A stretch of DNA of 64,000 bases from Dipylidium caninum (GCA_017562135.1 QEYB01001217.1:496001-560000); one strand, 5' to 3'; shown: positions 47,331-60,500, counted from the first letter of the stretch. Numbers and translations: made by a program. Notes: generated from the sequence alone by a model not told the origin.

Positions 47331-49663
47331 TATTCACCCTATTTTTTTCCCCACTATTTCCCGCCTAAAGTGCTATTTCCTTCTGAAATTCCGGATTTTT
47401 TAAACTTTGTACTATTCTCATGAAATGGGACAAGCACAGGATGCGTCCTCTCTCTCCTGTCGTTAGGCCGAGACGAGTTTATTTGAAATTTCAAAAATAC
47501 ACAGTATCAAAGACGAAGACTTTTTGAGGAAATAGAATGTTATTATTATTTTTTTTACAATGTTTTAAACATGTCTGTGGGAGTTCACAGCCGCCAAGCG
47601 CTTCGTAAGTCGCCAGAAGTCGTCGGGAAGCTTGTCACCGGACGGACTAAAGCCCTCCTGCTCCGCGCTGGCAGTGTATCGCGACAGCATCACTTTTTAT
47701 GCAGTCTGAGAATTTCTCGGCGAACTTTACCTGGAAATATTTTGACTTGAGAGCAAAAAGGGCACACTTACTAGGCCGAATTAGTAATTAAACAGCCCCT
47801 CTAGTGGGAAATCAGTGCAAGGAAAGGTGGACATTTCACGGGGTTAAAGAGAGAATGGAAAGGGCGAGCCAATGGGTGCGTTTGTGTGTGTGTGTGTGTG
47901 TGATGGAAAACAAACGAGGTCCTCCCGAGGGGAGAGAAGAGCGAGAAGGCGCAAATGTCAAAAGGCGGTAGACTTTCGGTTGAGACCTGCAAGAGAACGA
48001 GTATTTTTTTAAGCCCTCATTTGCCCATCTCACTCATTTGCGAGTATAACCTTTCCCCAGACCCTCGTCTCCGCAATGAACAGAGAATAAGTTGCCTCAG
48101 GAGATTCTCTTGTCCTTCCGAATGCCTAATTAGGGCAAAAAGTTAAACCCTGGCCGAAAAAAATTGGTAGCTTTGTACCGATAAAGTATGCATTGGCTGG
48201 ACGAATGGGGGAAATACAAGTTCATGAGGTGGACTAGAAATTAAGAAAATACTTTGTATTTTGGGTAATCCTCGCCCCCTACCAACAATGGTACTCGATG
48301 AAGAACAAAATGTGTTTTTTGTGAGGGTTGCACAGCTTAAGGGGGCTGAGAATATGCGAATGTTTCGAGGTGACGAACCGCTCGTGGTGGACGTCTCCTT
48401 GATCTACCCATCTTCCACTGGCAGGAGAGGAAAATACTGCCTTTGGCTGGGGAAAATGGAGACTGAAAACTCCCCTCCATTAGGCCAAAGGAGGCCGGGT
48501 GTACGACCGTAATGTGGCCAGAGGTTGTTCAAGGAGACTGAGGAGAGGAGCACTTGGAAGCAGGGAAGCGAAGGTTGTACGTTTCAGTTCACCCTCGATT
48601 TCTCCTCACTTGCCTGGGCATTTTTTTCCCGCGGCATCTGGTGGAACAGAGGGATAACATTAATCTCAACTCCCCATTATCTTTGTGCGGTCATTGAATT
48701 ACTCCTAAGTTCTTTTTGTATGTCACTCTGTTTTTCACCTCAACGCCCACATAAAATTTAGCCGAATAGGAAAAATTAATGTGGGTGAAGACTCGGAAGG
48801 GTGGATGCGTCTCCATTTCCGATGTCCCTATCGAATGTTCAGACACCTTGACTCGACCCACGAAGGCGGAGAAGCGCGTGGGGAGAAGAATAGGCGCGGA
48901 GAGGTGAGGCAAAACCCCAGCCTTGCCGTTGCAAATGAGCATGTTCTGCGGGGCACCACCACTCCGTTGTGCATTATGAGGAGAGGTACTACTCAAAAAC
49001 GCGGTGGTATGGCATTTTCGCCGTCATCGTCCTCGCCATCTCGGCGGACACACAAAGAGCGGGCGCCAGAAGTGCCCCCGCTTAATTTAACCGTGGACGA
49101 AAAGTTGTATGAGGCGCTGATACCATCGCACTTTTGGCTACTGTTACCACGAGGGAGACTTTTTTGCCCTCTATGGCTTTTAACGGTTTTATCGGTGTGG
49201 AGAAGTAGGTTAAATCATGAAAAAAATGATGCAAAACACGGTTAAGTAACAGGGAATGCGATAAAAGTCCAAAAGGCCCCATCGCGCATAATTTTAGCAT
49301 TTACATTTAACAGAGTGTGAAGCATTACATTCCACGTCCACATTATTGTAGCCTTCGCCACGGCGGAATTTCCCCACCAATTGTTAGAAGGACTTCGTTG
49401 ATGGACGCACCTCGGCATTTTAAGTTGGGAGGAAGGTGAAGGGGCTAACCGGTCACAGGAAAAAACAATTGCGCGGTTGGAAGGCTCTGATACCCTTTAC
49501 CTGGTCGTAACTCCTTACTGGGAAAGCGAAAATCAAATCGTCGTAGAAAAAACCAGTGCACACAGAAGGAGGTGAAAGTGAATAAGCCCTCTACGGGAAA
49601 AGTCTTCGGAGCTACTGCTGGAGGACTTTAACTTCGTTTGTAGACAAAACAGATATTGTTGAG
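47331..49663. other. GPCR 3' flank and intergenic
   Basis: A (TG)n run lies at 47883-47902. Two plus frames, from ATG 48288 (MVLDEEQNVFFVRVAQLKGA, 74 codons to 48512) and from GTG 48781 to 49245, are open but have no known product or signals. Confidence 0.3.
47883..47902. repeat. (TG)n microsatellite
   Basis: Ten perfect tg units. Confidence 0.9.
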
Positions 49664-49803
49664 TTAGTTTAATGAGGAAGTGCGCCGAAAAGTCACTAGG
49701 TCGTAGTCGTGGAAGTGTCGTGCTCCGCTCCAGAGCGGCAGGGAGGCGACGGAGACCCTCAGCCCTAAAATCTCTTCTCCCCTTTTCAAAGCCTCACAAT
49801 TAC

Positions 49804-50046
49804 CATCACTTGGGAGGTGTCGTTTGTCGACAAAGTCCCTCACCTTGAAGTCCCTCTGGAAGATCTCGGCTCCTGAACGGCCATTCTTAAAATCCGCAAA
49901 TTTACCCACGAACACGTCGCTGTTATCAAAGAGGGCGCCGATTTTTAGCATGGCGATGTGATTCCAAAAGGTGGCGTCACACACCTCGAGGATGGTCTCC
50001 AGGAGTGAGGCCTCCTCGCTGACGAAGGTGGTGGTTTTGTTGATGG
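49804..50046 (-). repeat. Partial duplicate of exon 3 of the RhoGAP-like gene
   Basis: 243 bp, about 97.5% identical (6 differences) to 52820-53062 at a constant offset of 3016. The frame stays open (SLLETILEVCDATFWNHIAM, then FVGKFADFKNGRSGAEIFQR) and is embedded in a longer minus frame, 49664-50173. That longer frame starts at GTG and has unrelated flanks. At its 3' end this copy has a good donor (AGTGATG|gtaatt) that the other copy lacks. No upstream RhoGAP-like exons are present, so it is a fragment, not a second gene. Confidence 0.88.
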
Positions 50047-50059
50047 GGGCGAAGGCGGA

Positions 50060-50780
50060 GGTGGAGGGGAGACTGTCTTCATTGATCCGAGGAAAGTGCC
50101 TCGTTTCAAACTTAACGACGACTCTGGTGGCACCGGATGCTTCCACTCTCCCGTTAACGCGTCTCTTGTGCACCGCCTATGATACTCATTATGAGAGGTA
50201 AATGTTTGACAACCCTCGAAATCTGACCTCTCCCACCTCGAAAGAGAAGGAGGAGGAGGAGGAGGAGGAGAATGGGAGACCCTCTTCATTACTGAGAGGG
50301 GGGAAGGGGCAGCAATTATATCTCGACAGTGTGGCGGTCCAGGTCCAGACCTCACGACTACTCTGGCGATACTGGAAGGTCCCATTCTCCTGTCAACAAG
50401 CCTTTAAGCAATTCTCGACAACGGCGTACAAACTGTCCCGAGTGTAAGTAGTCGCGGAGGGAGCGCAGTTGCACAGGCAAGGCAACATTTCGCGGAGTGC
50501 ATCTTAAACTTTCCTTCGCTTCTCCCCAGTCGCCCCTTCCAGTCGTTCGTCAGTCCTCGCGATGCTGTTTCGTCTACTAGCGCTCTTCGTGTGGGTGGGG
50601 GGTGTGTATGTGTGTTAAAAACCTTGAAAGCTCTTCTCTCCCACCTCGACAGAAGAAGAGGAGACTAAAGGGAGACCCCCTTCATTGTCCAGAGGAAAGA
50701 GCTCTGTTTTACACGTCCCGAGGACTCTGGTGGTACTCGAAGGTCCTGCTTTCTCCACGACAGCGTGGAAAGTGCCGCGG
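50060..50780. repeat. Three diverged copies of a unit of about 90 bp
   Basis: Units near 50080-50165, 50275-50400 and 50668-50762 each carry gagac...cttcatt...gagg, then actctggtgg or a close variant, then gaaggtcc...ctcc. The second and third are also preceded by ctctcccacctcga. This looks like an old local tandem duplication. Confidence 0.6.
50247..50270. repeat. (GGA)n microsatellite
   Basis: Eight ggA units between two of the diverged repeat units. Confidence 0.9.
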
Positions 50781-52001
50781 GCAGGGCTAACCGTCTCCCC
50801 ACGGCACACAGTCTCCACGACTCACTGAATCAAAACCCTGGTAAAATTGTAAACTCAGTCCTGCTTTTCTCCAGTAAATGTGAATATATTTATTATTACT
50901 GTCTAGATACCAGAGCAGACTGAGCACAAACAAGGCCAGATGTTGTTTTCGAGCTAAGAAGTAAGATTAAATTTTATATCAGAGAAAGTCTTTTGTGCAC
51001 TGCCAGACTCCGTTATGCTTCCGAATAGGGCATTGCTTTTACTCACATGTTGTGCCGTCCTTAACTTTTTACCAAGCACATGGTGTCTCCACAGCTGGCA
51101 GAAGCACCCGGGAGGAAGGCGTCAGACTAACTGTCCACCAACACTTTTACAAAGGCCGTTTAATTTGTGGCGATCAAAGGTGTGTGGGGTCGCTTGCCGA
51201 CTTCTCCTTCACCTGAAACACTCTACACGGTGAAGTGGCATTTCACGATGTCTGCGGTTCTCAAAGATACAATGCGGCGGCCTGTAAAATATGGACTCTT
51301 CACTTCCTTATCCATTTTGAGCAAATTGTTGAGGCGACCTGACAAGTCGCAAAACGGGCGGAGTGTTGACGCCTTCGACTTTCCGAGGGAACATCGGAAC
51401 TCAGCCCTTTTTGTGGGGTTTGAACAAGGTTTGGAGGTGCAGAGAGCCGTCGCCACGATGCGATTCCTCCATGGAAATACGCGAGGAGTATTGAAGGCAG
51501 GCGACTGATTTTGTGCGGCATACGACAACCTTCATGCCGGATTCGCGTCCTTCCTGTCCGTGAATTGCCAAGTCAAAAATGTCGCCTCAGCCATGCTCCA
51601 CCGCCACAATGGTAGGCAGAAATACGTAAGTCCGCTTGTTTTGGCTGGATGGAGGCTCCACTGAGAGTGCTCATTTCCATATACGCAGTTATATTTTGCG
51701 AAGTATTCAAGTCCTTGTTTAACTCTACTGTCTCTCTCGCACTTTCAAATCCAGCCGGAATGCTGGCTTGCAATGCAAGGCCTTTTTTCTCCTCAAAGCT
51801 CATGCAGATGGCGACTGTTTTACAACGTGTAGTTGGAGTTACCGCTCGCATGCTCCTTCGTCCCTTTTCTTCCTCACTGGCTCACGCGGCCCGATTTGAA
51901 GTGCTCGGAGAGTTAAACGCGCCCTGTTAATTCCCACGAGTAATAAAGGGGGAAGTTTACTTAGTGCACAAGAAATGTCATGGTACGTTTAACAGAACGT
52001 C
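50781..52001. other. Intergenic, no firm gene
   Basis: Overlapping frames at 51167-51930 on both strands, with no recognisable product. Confidence 0.35.
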
Positions 52002-53972
52002 TCAGAAAAGGTCTTTGAAATGGCCGACAATAGTGAATCGAGTGGAGGGGACTGGGGATGCCCCTACTGAACCACTCAAATACACCCTCTGAAGGTCCCG
52101 AATGACTTCCTCGTTGGAGCGTAGTGGAATTAAATGTTGGTCGTTGGGTTTGTCAGAATTCCTTTCCTCCCAAAGAGAACTTTCCGTCTCGTCACTTGGT
52201 AGACGCCCACAAGGCTGTTGCTGTTGTTGCTGCTGCTGGTCCGCCTCAGTCCACCCTTCCGGCTGGACATCTTCCTCGTCGTCGTATCCGCTTTCCTCGA
52301 GACCGTCGAGGATGAAGGTTTGGCGCGCGACAAAAGATTCAGCCTGGCTGTAATGGAAGGTGAGATAGTGGAAATAATCTTTTGGTTGTGCCACCGTCTA
52401 ATTTGATTTCGCCTCGCCAGTCAGCCGACCTATTTTACCATTGTTGTCTTCTCAAACTGCTTTCCAGGAATGACAGACATTCCAACCCCGCGACTTCTAC
52501 CAAAATCGTCTGGAATTATTTGACACATGCAATAATGTGGATGCATTTTGGCCTTTTTACACGCCTTGTTGACTCGATGAGTAAATCAAAAAGCACCGAT
52601 ATTTCTAAATTTACTCTCCTGTAAACAGAAACTGAGTGCCCCAAAGAGATTCGGTAAGCCAATTTGAAAAGAGACACCAGTTGTGTGGAGCAAAACTTCG
52701 CCCCAGTGGGCAAAAGTTGGCCTTTTTTGTTACCACCACCATAAAAACTAATAAAAAGAAGGTATAAAATCCATCCGCACTTTCGATAGACGCCTACCAT
52801 TTGGAGGCCAGAAGATTGTCATCACTCAGGAGGTGTCGTTTGTCGACAAAGTCCCTCACCTTGAAGTCCCTCTGGAAGATCTCGGCTCCTGAACGGCCCT
52901 TCTTAAAATCCGCAAATTTACCCACGAACACGTCGCTGTTATCAAAGGCGGCGCCGATTTTTAGCATGGCCATGTGATTCCAAAAGGTGGCGTCACACAC
53001 CTCGAGGATGGTCTCCAGGAGTGAGGCCTCCTCGCTGACGAAGGTGGTGGTTTTGTTGATGGCGATTGGCCTCTCCGAAAAACTTATCAACAATGGCCCG
53101 TAGATTTTGGCCAGAAGAGCTCGTTCCACATTGGAGGTGGTGTGGGCGAAGGCGAGGAAGTGTTGTATGTGCAACATAAGGAAGGCGGCCGTGTCGATGG
53201 TGGTTCGGCTGTAGGGCAGCAGGGCATGTCGCACGATGTGTCGGAGGCGGGGATTGGGGGCGCAGGAATTGGTCGTACAAGGGACGTTTGATGATCTCGG
53301 CGACATCGCGTTTAAAGAAGTGCACCAATTTGAGGGAGAAGGCGCTTAGGAAGAGGCGCAGGGTGCGCATTTGCAAGGCCACACTCAGCCCCTCGACCAC
53401 GCCCCGGAGGAGGACCACTTGGTTGTGGATGAAGAGTAGGTGGCCGAGCAAATCGAGCGCCTCCGCATGGAACTGCTGCCATTCGCAGAGTAGCCAGGAC
53501 CACAATTTTTCGCGGACACAATGCGTCTCAATGGCGTTGACGAGGACTAAAATGATGCCTGGCACGTAGGGTGAATTCATGGACGAAAAATCGGCCACGT
53601 TGAGGATTTTCCTGGACACAATATCTTCAATGGACATACCGTACTTCATCTCCTGTGCCCTCTTTGCATTAAAGCCCTGGAAATGGCGTCGCCAAGCGTA
53701 GGGTTTCTCAAATGCCTTGTAGGTTGAAACAACATAATCTGCATCTTCCTTGTGAATGTCCATTTGGCAGGCGAGGTTTTTTGTCTCCCCATAACTGTTG
53801 TCAAACGGTTGAATGGCCATGAAGAGACGCAGGTTGGCACGATCTTTGCCCCTCTCGGTGCGCTGCCTCTCGGCGCCCGACTCTGCTCCCGATCTGCGCA
53901 TGTCCCGTAGAGGCTCCGCCACTCGTACTTGCTTGCGGCACCACTCCAATGCGAATTAAAAGCCGCCTGCAT
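52002..53972 (-). CDS. Five-exon protein with RhoGAP-like helical region, 506 aa
   Basis: Exons: 53929..53972 (ATG 53972), 53279..53893, 52798..53208, 52439..52493 and 52002..52397. All borders are GT-AG, the phases match throughout, and the total is 507 codons. The introns are 35, 70, 304 and 41 nt. The helical segment YVPGIILVLVNAIETH and the later DTAAFLMLHIQHFLAFA... ALLAKIYGPLLIS...LLETIL resemble the first and last helices of RhoGAP domains (RacGAP1- or p85-like). The arginine-finger motif GLYRVSG is not seen, so GTPase activation is doubtful. The C-terminal exon has an acidic segment (SGYDDEEDVQPEGW) and an eight-Gln run. If the 70-nt intron is rejected, one base must be lost in a C-run near 53255 to keep the frame, and 23 residues are gained. 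The family call is tentative; the gene model is firmer. Confidence 0.62.
52214..52238. repeat. CAG/CTG trinucleotide run encoding poly-Gln
   Basis: Mixed ctg/ttg units on the plus strand, read as eight Gln codons (CAG/CAA) in the last exon of the RhoGAP-like gene. Confidence 0.85.
52820..53062 (-). repeat. Source copy of the 243-bp duplicated exon segment
   Basis: Lies within exon 3 of the RhoGAP-like gene and pairs with 49804-50046. It encodes TTTFVSEEASLLETILEVCD through DFKVRDFVDKRHL. Confidence 0.88.
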
Positions 53973-54539
53973 TGACCTTTCTTCTGCCTCTTCCGCTCCA
54001 AATTATTGATTGTTTACGTCTGTTTCTCCAACTCGGGGCGACTCGTTCCGCGCTACTTCAGGCCGCCAAAAAATAGTCTACGCCGAAGCCAAGTCCATCT
54101 GCATTAGTGGCCCCAATATGTTGTTATCCACAGCTCAACACAACAACGTCTCGTTCGTTTAGTGGTCGAGGCACGTTTAAACTCGCGTAGAGCAGGGAAG
54201 ATCCTCACCACATGTTGTACACACATATCTCCAAATTCTACCATCTCCTGGCGGTTTTATGATGACAAGCTGTTGGAGACTGCTGTGAGGACTCGAGAAA
54301 TCGTTTCGAGGTCGCATCTCTGAAAGTCTGCAGCTCAACTTCGTGGCGTTATTGGTGAAGACGCCCAAATTTTTTGGGCCATAGTCGCAGATTTCTCACC
54401 CATGTTTCCCACTCGACTTTGTGCGCCGCCTCCGGTTGGTCTCGTGCCACACGTCCGCCGAGTCACATGCCTTTTAAGTTTGGAAACTATAAAACAGGCT
54501 TTGAGCATACGCAGAAAAAAATACACTATCCCTCACAAT
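53973..54539. other. 5' flank of the RhoGAP-like gene
   Basis: No TATA box seen; nothing else recognised. Confidence 0.35.
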
Positions 54540-55260
54540 ATTTATTATATTCACAAGAAATAATTTCCACCGACATCCACGGCGTTCTGCCAAAAATGGG
54601 ACAAGTCAAATAGAATCTTTATTATAAATTTAACAAAGGTTTCACAGTCTTTTATATCATCATTTTGTTTACCTCATTTTCTTCCTTTTGGTATAATTCG
54701 TAACCGGGGGAAAGGGGGTTACCGGTGGGAGAAATATCTGGTAAATGTGGAGGATGCGGTAGAATTTCATCCTGTAGGCAAATTGTTTAGGATGACAACA
54801 GTAAGTGAAGCTTTATGTGGTGGTCGTAGGCAACTTCCCCTTGCGCTTCCTCGATCACCTGCACCAGCGTCAGTCTGTACGGCCGGCGAATATGAGTCCA
54901 CTTCTTCTGTGTAATTTATTGTAAGTAGATGTTTTAACACGGCGGAGTGGAAGGCCACTTCGCACTTAGTTTAGACCCTGTTTCAAAAATAGTTCTGTGT
55001 GGGGATCGGATTCCGCGTTATTGTTAAGAGGGGCTGACGGTTTTCCTCAAGACTCCTGGACGATAATCAAATTGCCAAGACAAGGTTTTGGGAGTCGACA
55101 TGGAGCATTTTTTTTAATAAGTAAATCCATCCCCGAATTTACGATTAATGTGTTTTTGTCCAAGCTTGTTGAGCTGCGCTATGATTCAAACTGAACTCGT
55201 ACACAAAAGTAGATGTAATCAGCGTTTGGTTTACATTTGGTTTCGCGAAATAAAAACTAG
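54540..55260 (-). repeat. Interspersed repeat family, copy F (inverted)
   Basis: At the low end gaaataatttccaccgac matches the reverse complement of copy D's tail. In the middle aaatgtggaggatgcggtag matches the paccacatcc-type block in reverse. At the high end acatttggtttcgcgaaata (about 55233) matches the family start. Confidence 0.65.
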
Positions 55261-57230
55261 ACACAACCACCAAAAAAGTTCTACAAAATGACAAACGGAA
55301 ATACCTTCGACATTTGTAAATATGAAATATCGGGCGCACGTTACAATGCATCTCTCTCAGCTGCAGCTGAGCCCAGACAAAACACAAAAGGCCCATTTCA
55401 CAGTTTTCAGCACAAAAACAGGGTAAAAGCTTCGGGGAGTGGCGGTTCTGCAGAATTACAAAGCACTGCCTCCCGGTGCTTACGGGGAACTTGTGATGGT
55501 GCTTCACCCCAGGGAGCATAAATACACAGTTACGCCTGAGAGACCACTTAGGGGCAGGAAATACTTGCTCCACTGTGGTTATTTCCACCCAATGCATAGG
55601 AGACTGACGCAACAACGCTATAATCTTATCGCTCAACCGTGAGCGTGTTTGTTCTCCTCTCCGCACCTCGGCACGGCGTGGAAGTCGCGTCCCGCAGGAC
55701 AACGTCTACGGACCGTTCTTCCGGAGAGACCGGATTTGGGAGTGCTCGAGTGCTGCCGTTTAATGGGGAACGAGGCAGTGGTCGCCCGGAGTCTGCGTCT
55801 CCCCTGCCAGACTTGGGGGGTGAATTGTCCCTCGAACACCTTATCTGCCCACTTAATCGAGCTGGTGACAGGAGGTAGGCCAAATAAATTGGCAGAGAAG
55901 AGTGGAAGTCGGAGCGAGAAGTCGATGCAAAACATGGCCATCATTAAAATTTAATTTGTTTTGAGGTTAAAATGACTTGGTATGCTAATTGGTCTGGTTT
56001 CTCTCCCTCCCCTCGTCTCGCGAGCATTTCCACCCAATTTAAAGTCTCTGTTCATGATTTTAGCATTATAAGAGTTGCGTGATCCACATTATCGCCTCAG
56101 ATCTGAGTGGGAAGAGGAAATGAATGGGGATATTTTGATGAAAAAACACAGGGTGGTTGACTCAAGGGTATGGCGCCATAAAAGTTACGTGTTCTTCGCG
56201 CTTTCGCGGAGACAGCAGCAGGAAAGGGGAAGTAGTCGAGGCAACAGGACCAGACCGTCAGCCTTTTACCACCCATCCCCCGCCTCCCACCCCGCGGGTC
56301 AGAAGTCATCTCTGTTTGATTAATCTGACAACGCTCTTCTCGTCGTTCTCAAGTTATACCATCACGGAAAGTGGATGCCGCACGGGAGGAGTGAAGTGGA
56401 CGCTGGACAGGAGGGAGACCCGCCTGGTTGAGTTGATTGCCTCCGTGGATCGGAGCCAGTCAATATTCAATCATCTACAACCCACCAAATATTCGAGTCG
56501 ACTGGCGAAAATGTCAACTTTTTGACTTCGTACAACAGATATTTTGTGCTGCTCCATTGAAATCGGGCAACACAACAGATGACGGAGTTTCCTTGACATA
56601 TACTTTCCCATTGGCCTGGTTGCCGTCAAATCTGTTCTGCTCACGCCTTTTTCGCGACGTCTTCTAACCCGGACGGGCTTGGCGCCACCTTCAAAGTGGA
56701 GGCGAAAGGCCGCTTTACGGAGTGGTGTGGGAAAAAAGTCGGCGGAGAGAATGCAGATCGACTGTTTTCACTTCCAGTAAAGTACTGATTTTTCTTGCCA
56801 CAACACGCAATGTTCAGTTTTCTCTTTAAAACACACAAAGTATGAACTTTCATCCAAATAAAACGGTGACTTGGGGAAAAGAAGACCTTGCATCTTACAG
56901 CGATGCAACAATGACATTTCTGACTGCATCTTATCAATTCTCTCCTCTCCGCATCTGGCAAAGCTCCACCTCGTCCGCTTGACAGGATGAAGCCCGAGTT
57001 ACCTTTCCCATCTTCGTCGCAGACACGTTCAATTTTCTTCGCTCTACTTTGAGTCTAAATTGTCCACCATTGGAGAGAAACTTTTGTGAGGTCTCAACAC
57101 GCTCATGAAAATTATACTAACCACCATTTCGTTAACAGACAGCAATGAATTGACGCAATACTCACTTTTGTCAACAATGACAACCTCATGATACGCAAAC
57201 AGTGCGTTTTATGTACACCAGAGAGGCGAG
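55261..57230. other. Intergenic, no firm gene
   Basis: Frames at 55439-56525 on both strands are unremarkable. A plus segment near 56390 (KWTLDRRETRLVELIASVDR) looks coding but has no borders or family that I can support. Confidence 0.3.
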
Positions 57231-57236
57231 TTTATT
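57231..57236 (-). promoter_or_regulatory. Poly(A) signal of the ZMYND12-like gene
   Basis: TTTATT on the plus strand (AATAAA on the minus strand), about 285 nt beyond the stop codon. Confidence 0.4.
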
Positions 57237-57520
57237 GCCGCCATGAAACAATACAGGTGGAGAGACTGGGGAACAAACCTGGCGGACCTACTTCACGCCC
57301 TGGTTGGCTGGCCAAAAATGAAGAGGTGAAGAGGAGACGGGAGACGACTCATTACTGCGACTAGTCTTATCTTCATTATTATCATTACAGTTCGTGTTTA
57401 GGAAAGTTAACAACTGTACAGGTAAACTTCTGAGCCAATGGAGCACTTCCATTTGAAGTAACTTAAAATAAAAGGTTAATCTACTGTTCCCTCCTTCAGT
57501 GCCTGCCGTAGGTCCTGTCA

Positions 57521-60500
57521 TTACTCAAATAAATCTTTCAGCTGATCCAACTCCGAATTCAACTTTCGGTTTTCGTCGGCTTTTTTCACAGCAACAGTAG
57601 CATCGTCGTAGTACTGTTTGGCCTAGAATGAAAAAGAACGGGAGTTAGGCTTTGTGAATTCACTCTGTCCTTTCATCCCGAGGGAATACAGCGGTACTGG
57701 GGCGCGGATGGAATTCTGTTTGAAAAATAAACTCAATTTGACGAGACATATTCACAAAAGCCTTCTTCATAATCAAAATTAAAGCTCAAATTGAGGGGAC
57801 TCCTTCTCCCCCTGTAACACTTCCAATAAAGAAAGCACGGCGGCCACTTCGAGTCTCTTTAAGAGGAAGCGACAACTGCGAACGGAAGATTGAGTGAAAT
57901 CACATAGCTTCCGTCCGTTTTCTCTGAATTGCTAAAGGAATGTCAAGGCAAATTCCTGACTAGCCGCTCATGGCTGCTTGAAGCCCCAAACCGTGGGGAC
58001 TCACAGTTGGTATAACTCGGGGAAGCAAAAGGCTGCAGTTGGCAATTAAAAGTGCACACTCGGTCAGCAAGTCATAAATCCCACAGGCTGAACAATAGGC
58101 TCATTTGTCCAAGTTGTTTGGACTTACTGAGAATAGCAGTTGATTACCGCATGTGCGATTGCCATTGTTTAGGTTTTTGCTCCTCATTTCTCAAGGTATT
58201 CGCACAATATGACAAAGAATTGAAACGTCTCATAAGCGCAAATTACAAAGCTACTGAGCAGGTGGCGAAAAAGCCTGTTGACAAATTCTTATCCGTCGAC
58301 GGCTACTTAGAACACATACAAGTAGTATTGGAAGATGACAAGGAGCCCAGTCCAATTGCACGACCTATTCACATTCTTTTCATTATCATAGCCCAATTTT
58401 ACTAGACGGGAGGGGAAGTAGTAAACTAAGTCACATAAAAATTACTAAGACCTTGGCACCACTTGTTTTAATTAAAAGTGGTCATCAAAGCCCAGCTCTT
58501 CTATAAAAAAGCCTATTTCTAGTGTAAATAGTGAGCTTTAGCAACACAGGTTATCGGCAATGCGGCTACTTGAATGCCTGAAGAAAGTAATACACAAGTA
58601 AGGTCTGCGGTCAGACCAAAGTGGTCGTCATAATTGGTCGGGAATGCGTAGCTCCACTAAAATGTCCGCTGAATCCGTTAGAGTAAACATGGCTGGCCCT
58701 CCAGCTGCTTGAAGTAAAATAACCCCCGATGATATAAGCCACCCTCTGAGTAATTGAACTAAGGAATTTCATTTGTCTCCTCCCTCGTCTTCCGCCTTCT
58801 ACCGGCATTTGTCCAACTCTATCTCTCCTACGTCTGAGTGTTGGGCATAATCAGTAAATTATTCCCCATACAGTGAAATGCCTTTATATAGTGAAATACA
58901 TCTTCCAGACAAAATGGTGAGGTGTGGATCTGCCTTTAAACTTTCTACTATTCACAACAAATGGAAACTGCGAACGAAAAAACTTTTATCTTTCCATCAC
59001 AAAGGATCGCTATTAGCGTCGCGGAAGGGAGAAAGAAAGTGCCTAATTCTCTTTCTCTTATTCCCCCTTTTAGCTAATTTTTCCTGCCTGCCGAGTGGCG
59101 ATTTATGGGGAAGGTTGTGGGTTGTGAGCTGAGCTTAGACACTTTTGCATCGATCCGTTTCTTGATTGACAACAAGTCTGTTGGTGGCATCTGACATGTT
59201 TAGAGACGAGTGATTCTTGAAGAACCGTGAGTCGAATTGGTGCGAATCTACTTTTCTCTTAGAGGCCTTCAGGTTGTGCCAGGCAACAAACAGATCGACA
59301 ATTAGGAGAAGGCGAGGGCGGCGAGTCGAGATCTGTTGCCATTTGTGGTCGACAGGACTCCATGCGACACGTGAAATACCTCACGAGTTGGGAAGATATA
59401 AATGAAGTTTCAAGAAGTGATGCCCGCGTAGGGGATAGAAGAACTATTAAATACCTTTCTGCTTATTTTGTACATTTTTGTACGTATACGGGCATTAATG
59501 CGCTTTTCGAGCCTTGTCACCAGCCCTTCGGTACCGGCCTAGACATATCTAAATTAACCATGAATTGACTAGAAAATAAAAGATGGAAGTAGGATTAAAG
59601 GATAGAGAGAATGACTGATAGGTGGATGCACAGACAAATAAACGACCGGATGATCTTAAGATTGGAGAGAACAGAGAAGAAATGAACAGTTATGGGAAGA
59701 AATGTCAGTCCCCACCTTGGCTTTGTCGTCTAGTAACCAGAAGAGCATCGAGAGCGCGAGAAGAAGACGAGCTCGAGGGTCGGGACGACCAGCAGCTGAA
59801 GTGCTGAACTCAGCACCGTCCATTGCTGCTCGTTGACTTCTGTACCGATTTATCGCTGTCAACATCTTCTTAGCTTCAGCTGCGTCCGTTTCATCTGACA
59901 AGTCAGAAACCACTGTTACTAAGGAAATCGTTACTGGGTGAAGCTGACATTGGAACCAGATTTTATCAATTATCATTGAATTTGTAATCCGAAAAAAAGG
60001 CTCAACATAATAGCAATTCCTAATAAATAAAGAGTGCCATTCCACCAAGTAGCAATACACAAAAGTCCCTGCAAGAATGTCGATTTTTTGTCTACGCCTA
60101 TGACATGCCTATGATTGATATGCTTGACATGGCAGCACGATAGTCCGCGCCAGAAGTGGCAGTGGGCGACAGGAACAGGGAAGAGAGCCTCCCAGGGTAG
60201 GCCGTTTATGCCACGTTTATGGAAAAAACGTTCCCAGAAGTTCATACACCATGGGATAAGAGCCACTTCACCCCTTTGTACTAGGATATTACAAATGTCT
60301 CGATTCCAAATGACAGGTCATGAGATTAGCGAGGGAATTCGAGAGAAATCGGCTGCCTAAGAGTCAGCGAAGGAAGGGGATCAGGCGGCCGGAGAGCGTA
60401 CTATTTCCCCACATCGCCTTGTTTAATTTAACAGTTTTGCCTGAATGCCCCGCCGCCTGCCCTCCAATCATGGTGGCTATTCTTAGTCTATCGGTCCCCC

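Noticed and set aside
52516..52800. 94-codon minus frame next to the RhoGAP-like gene
   Set aside because: It is intronic in the phase-consistent model and reads as low-complexity hydrophobic sequence.
57288..57521. 77-codon minus frame starting at the ZMYND12 stop
   Set aside because: It begins by overlapping the stop codon in another frame and occupies the 3' UTR.
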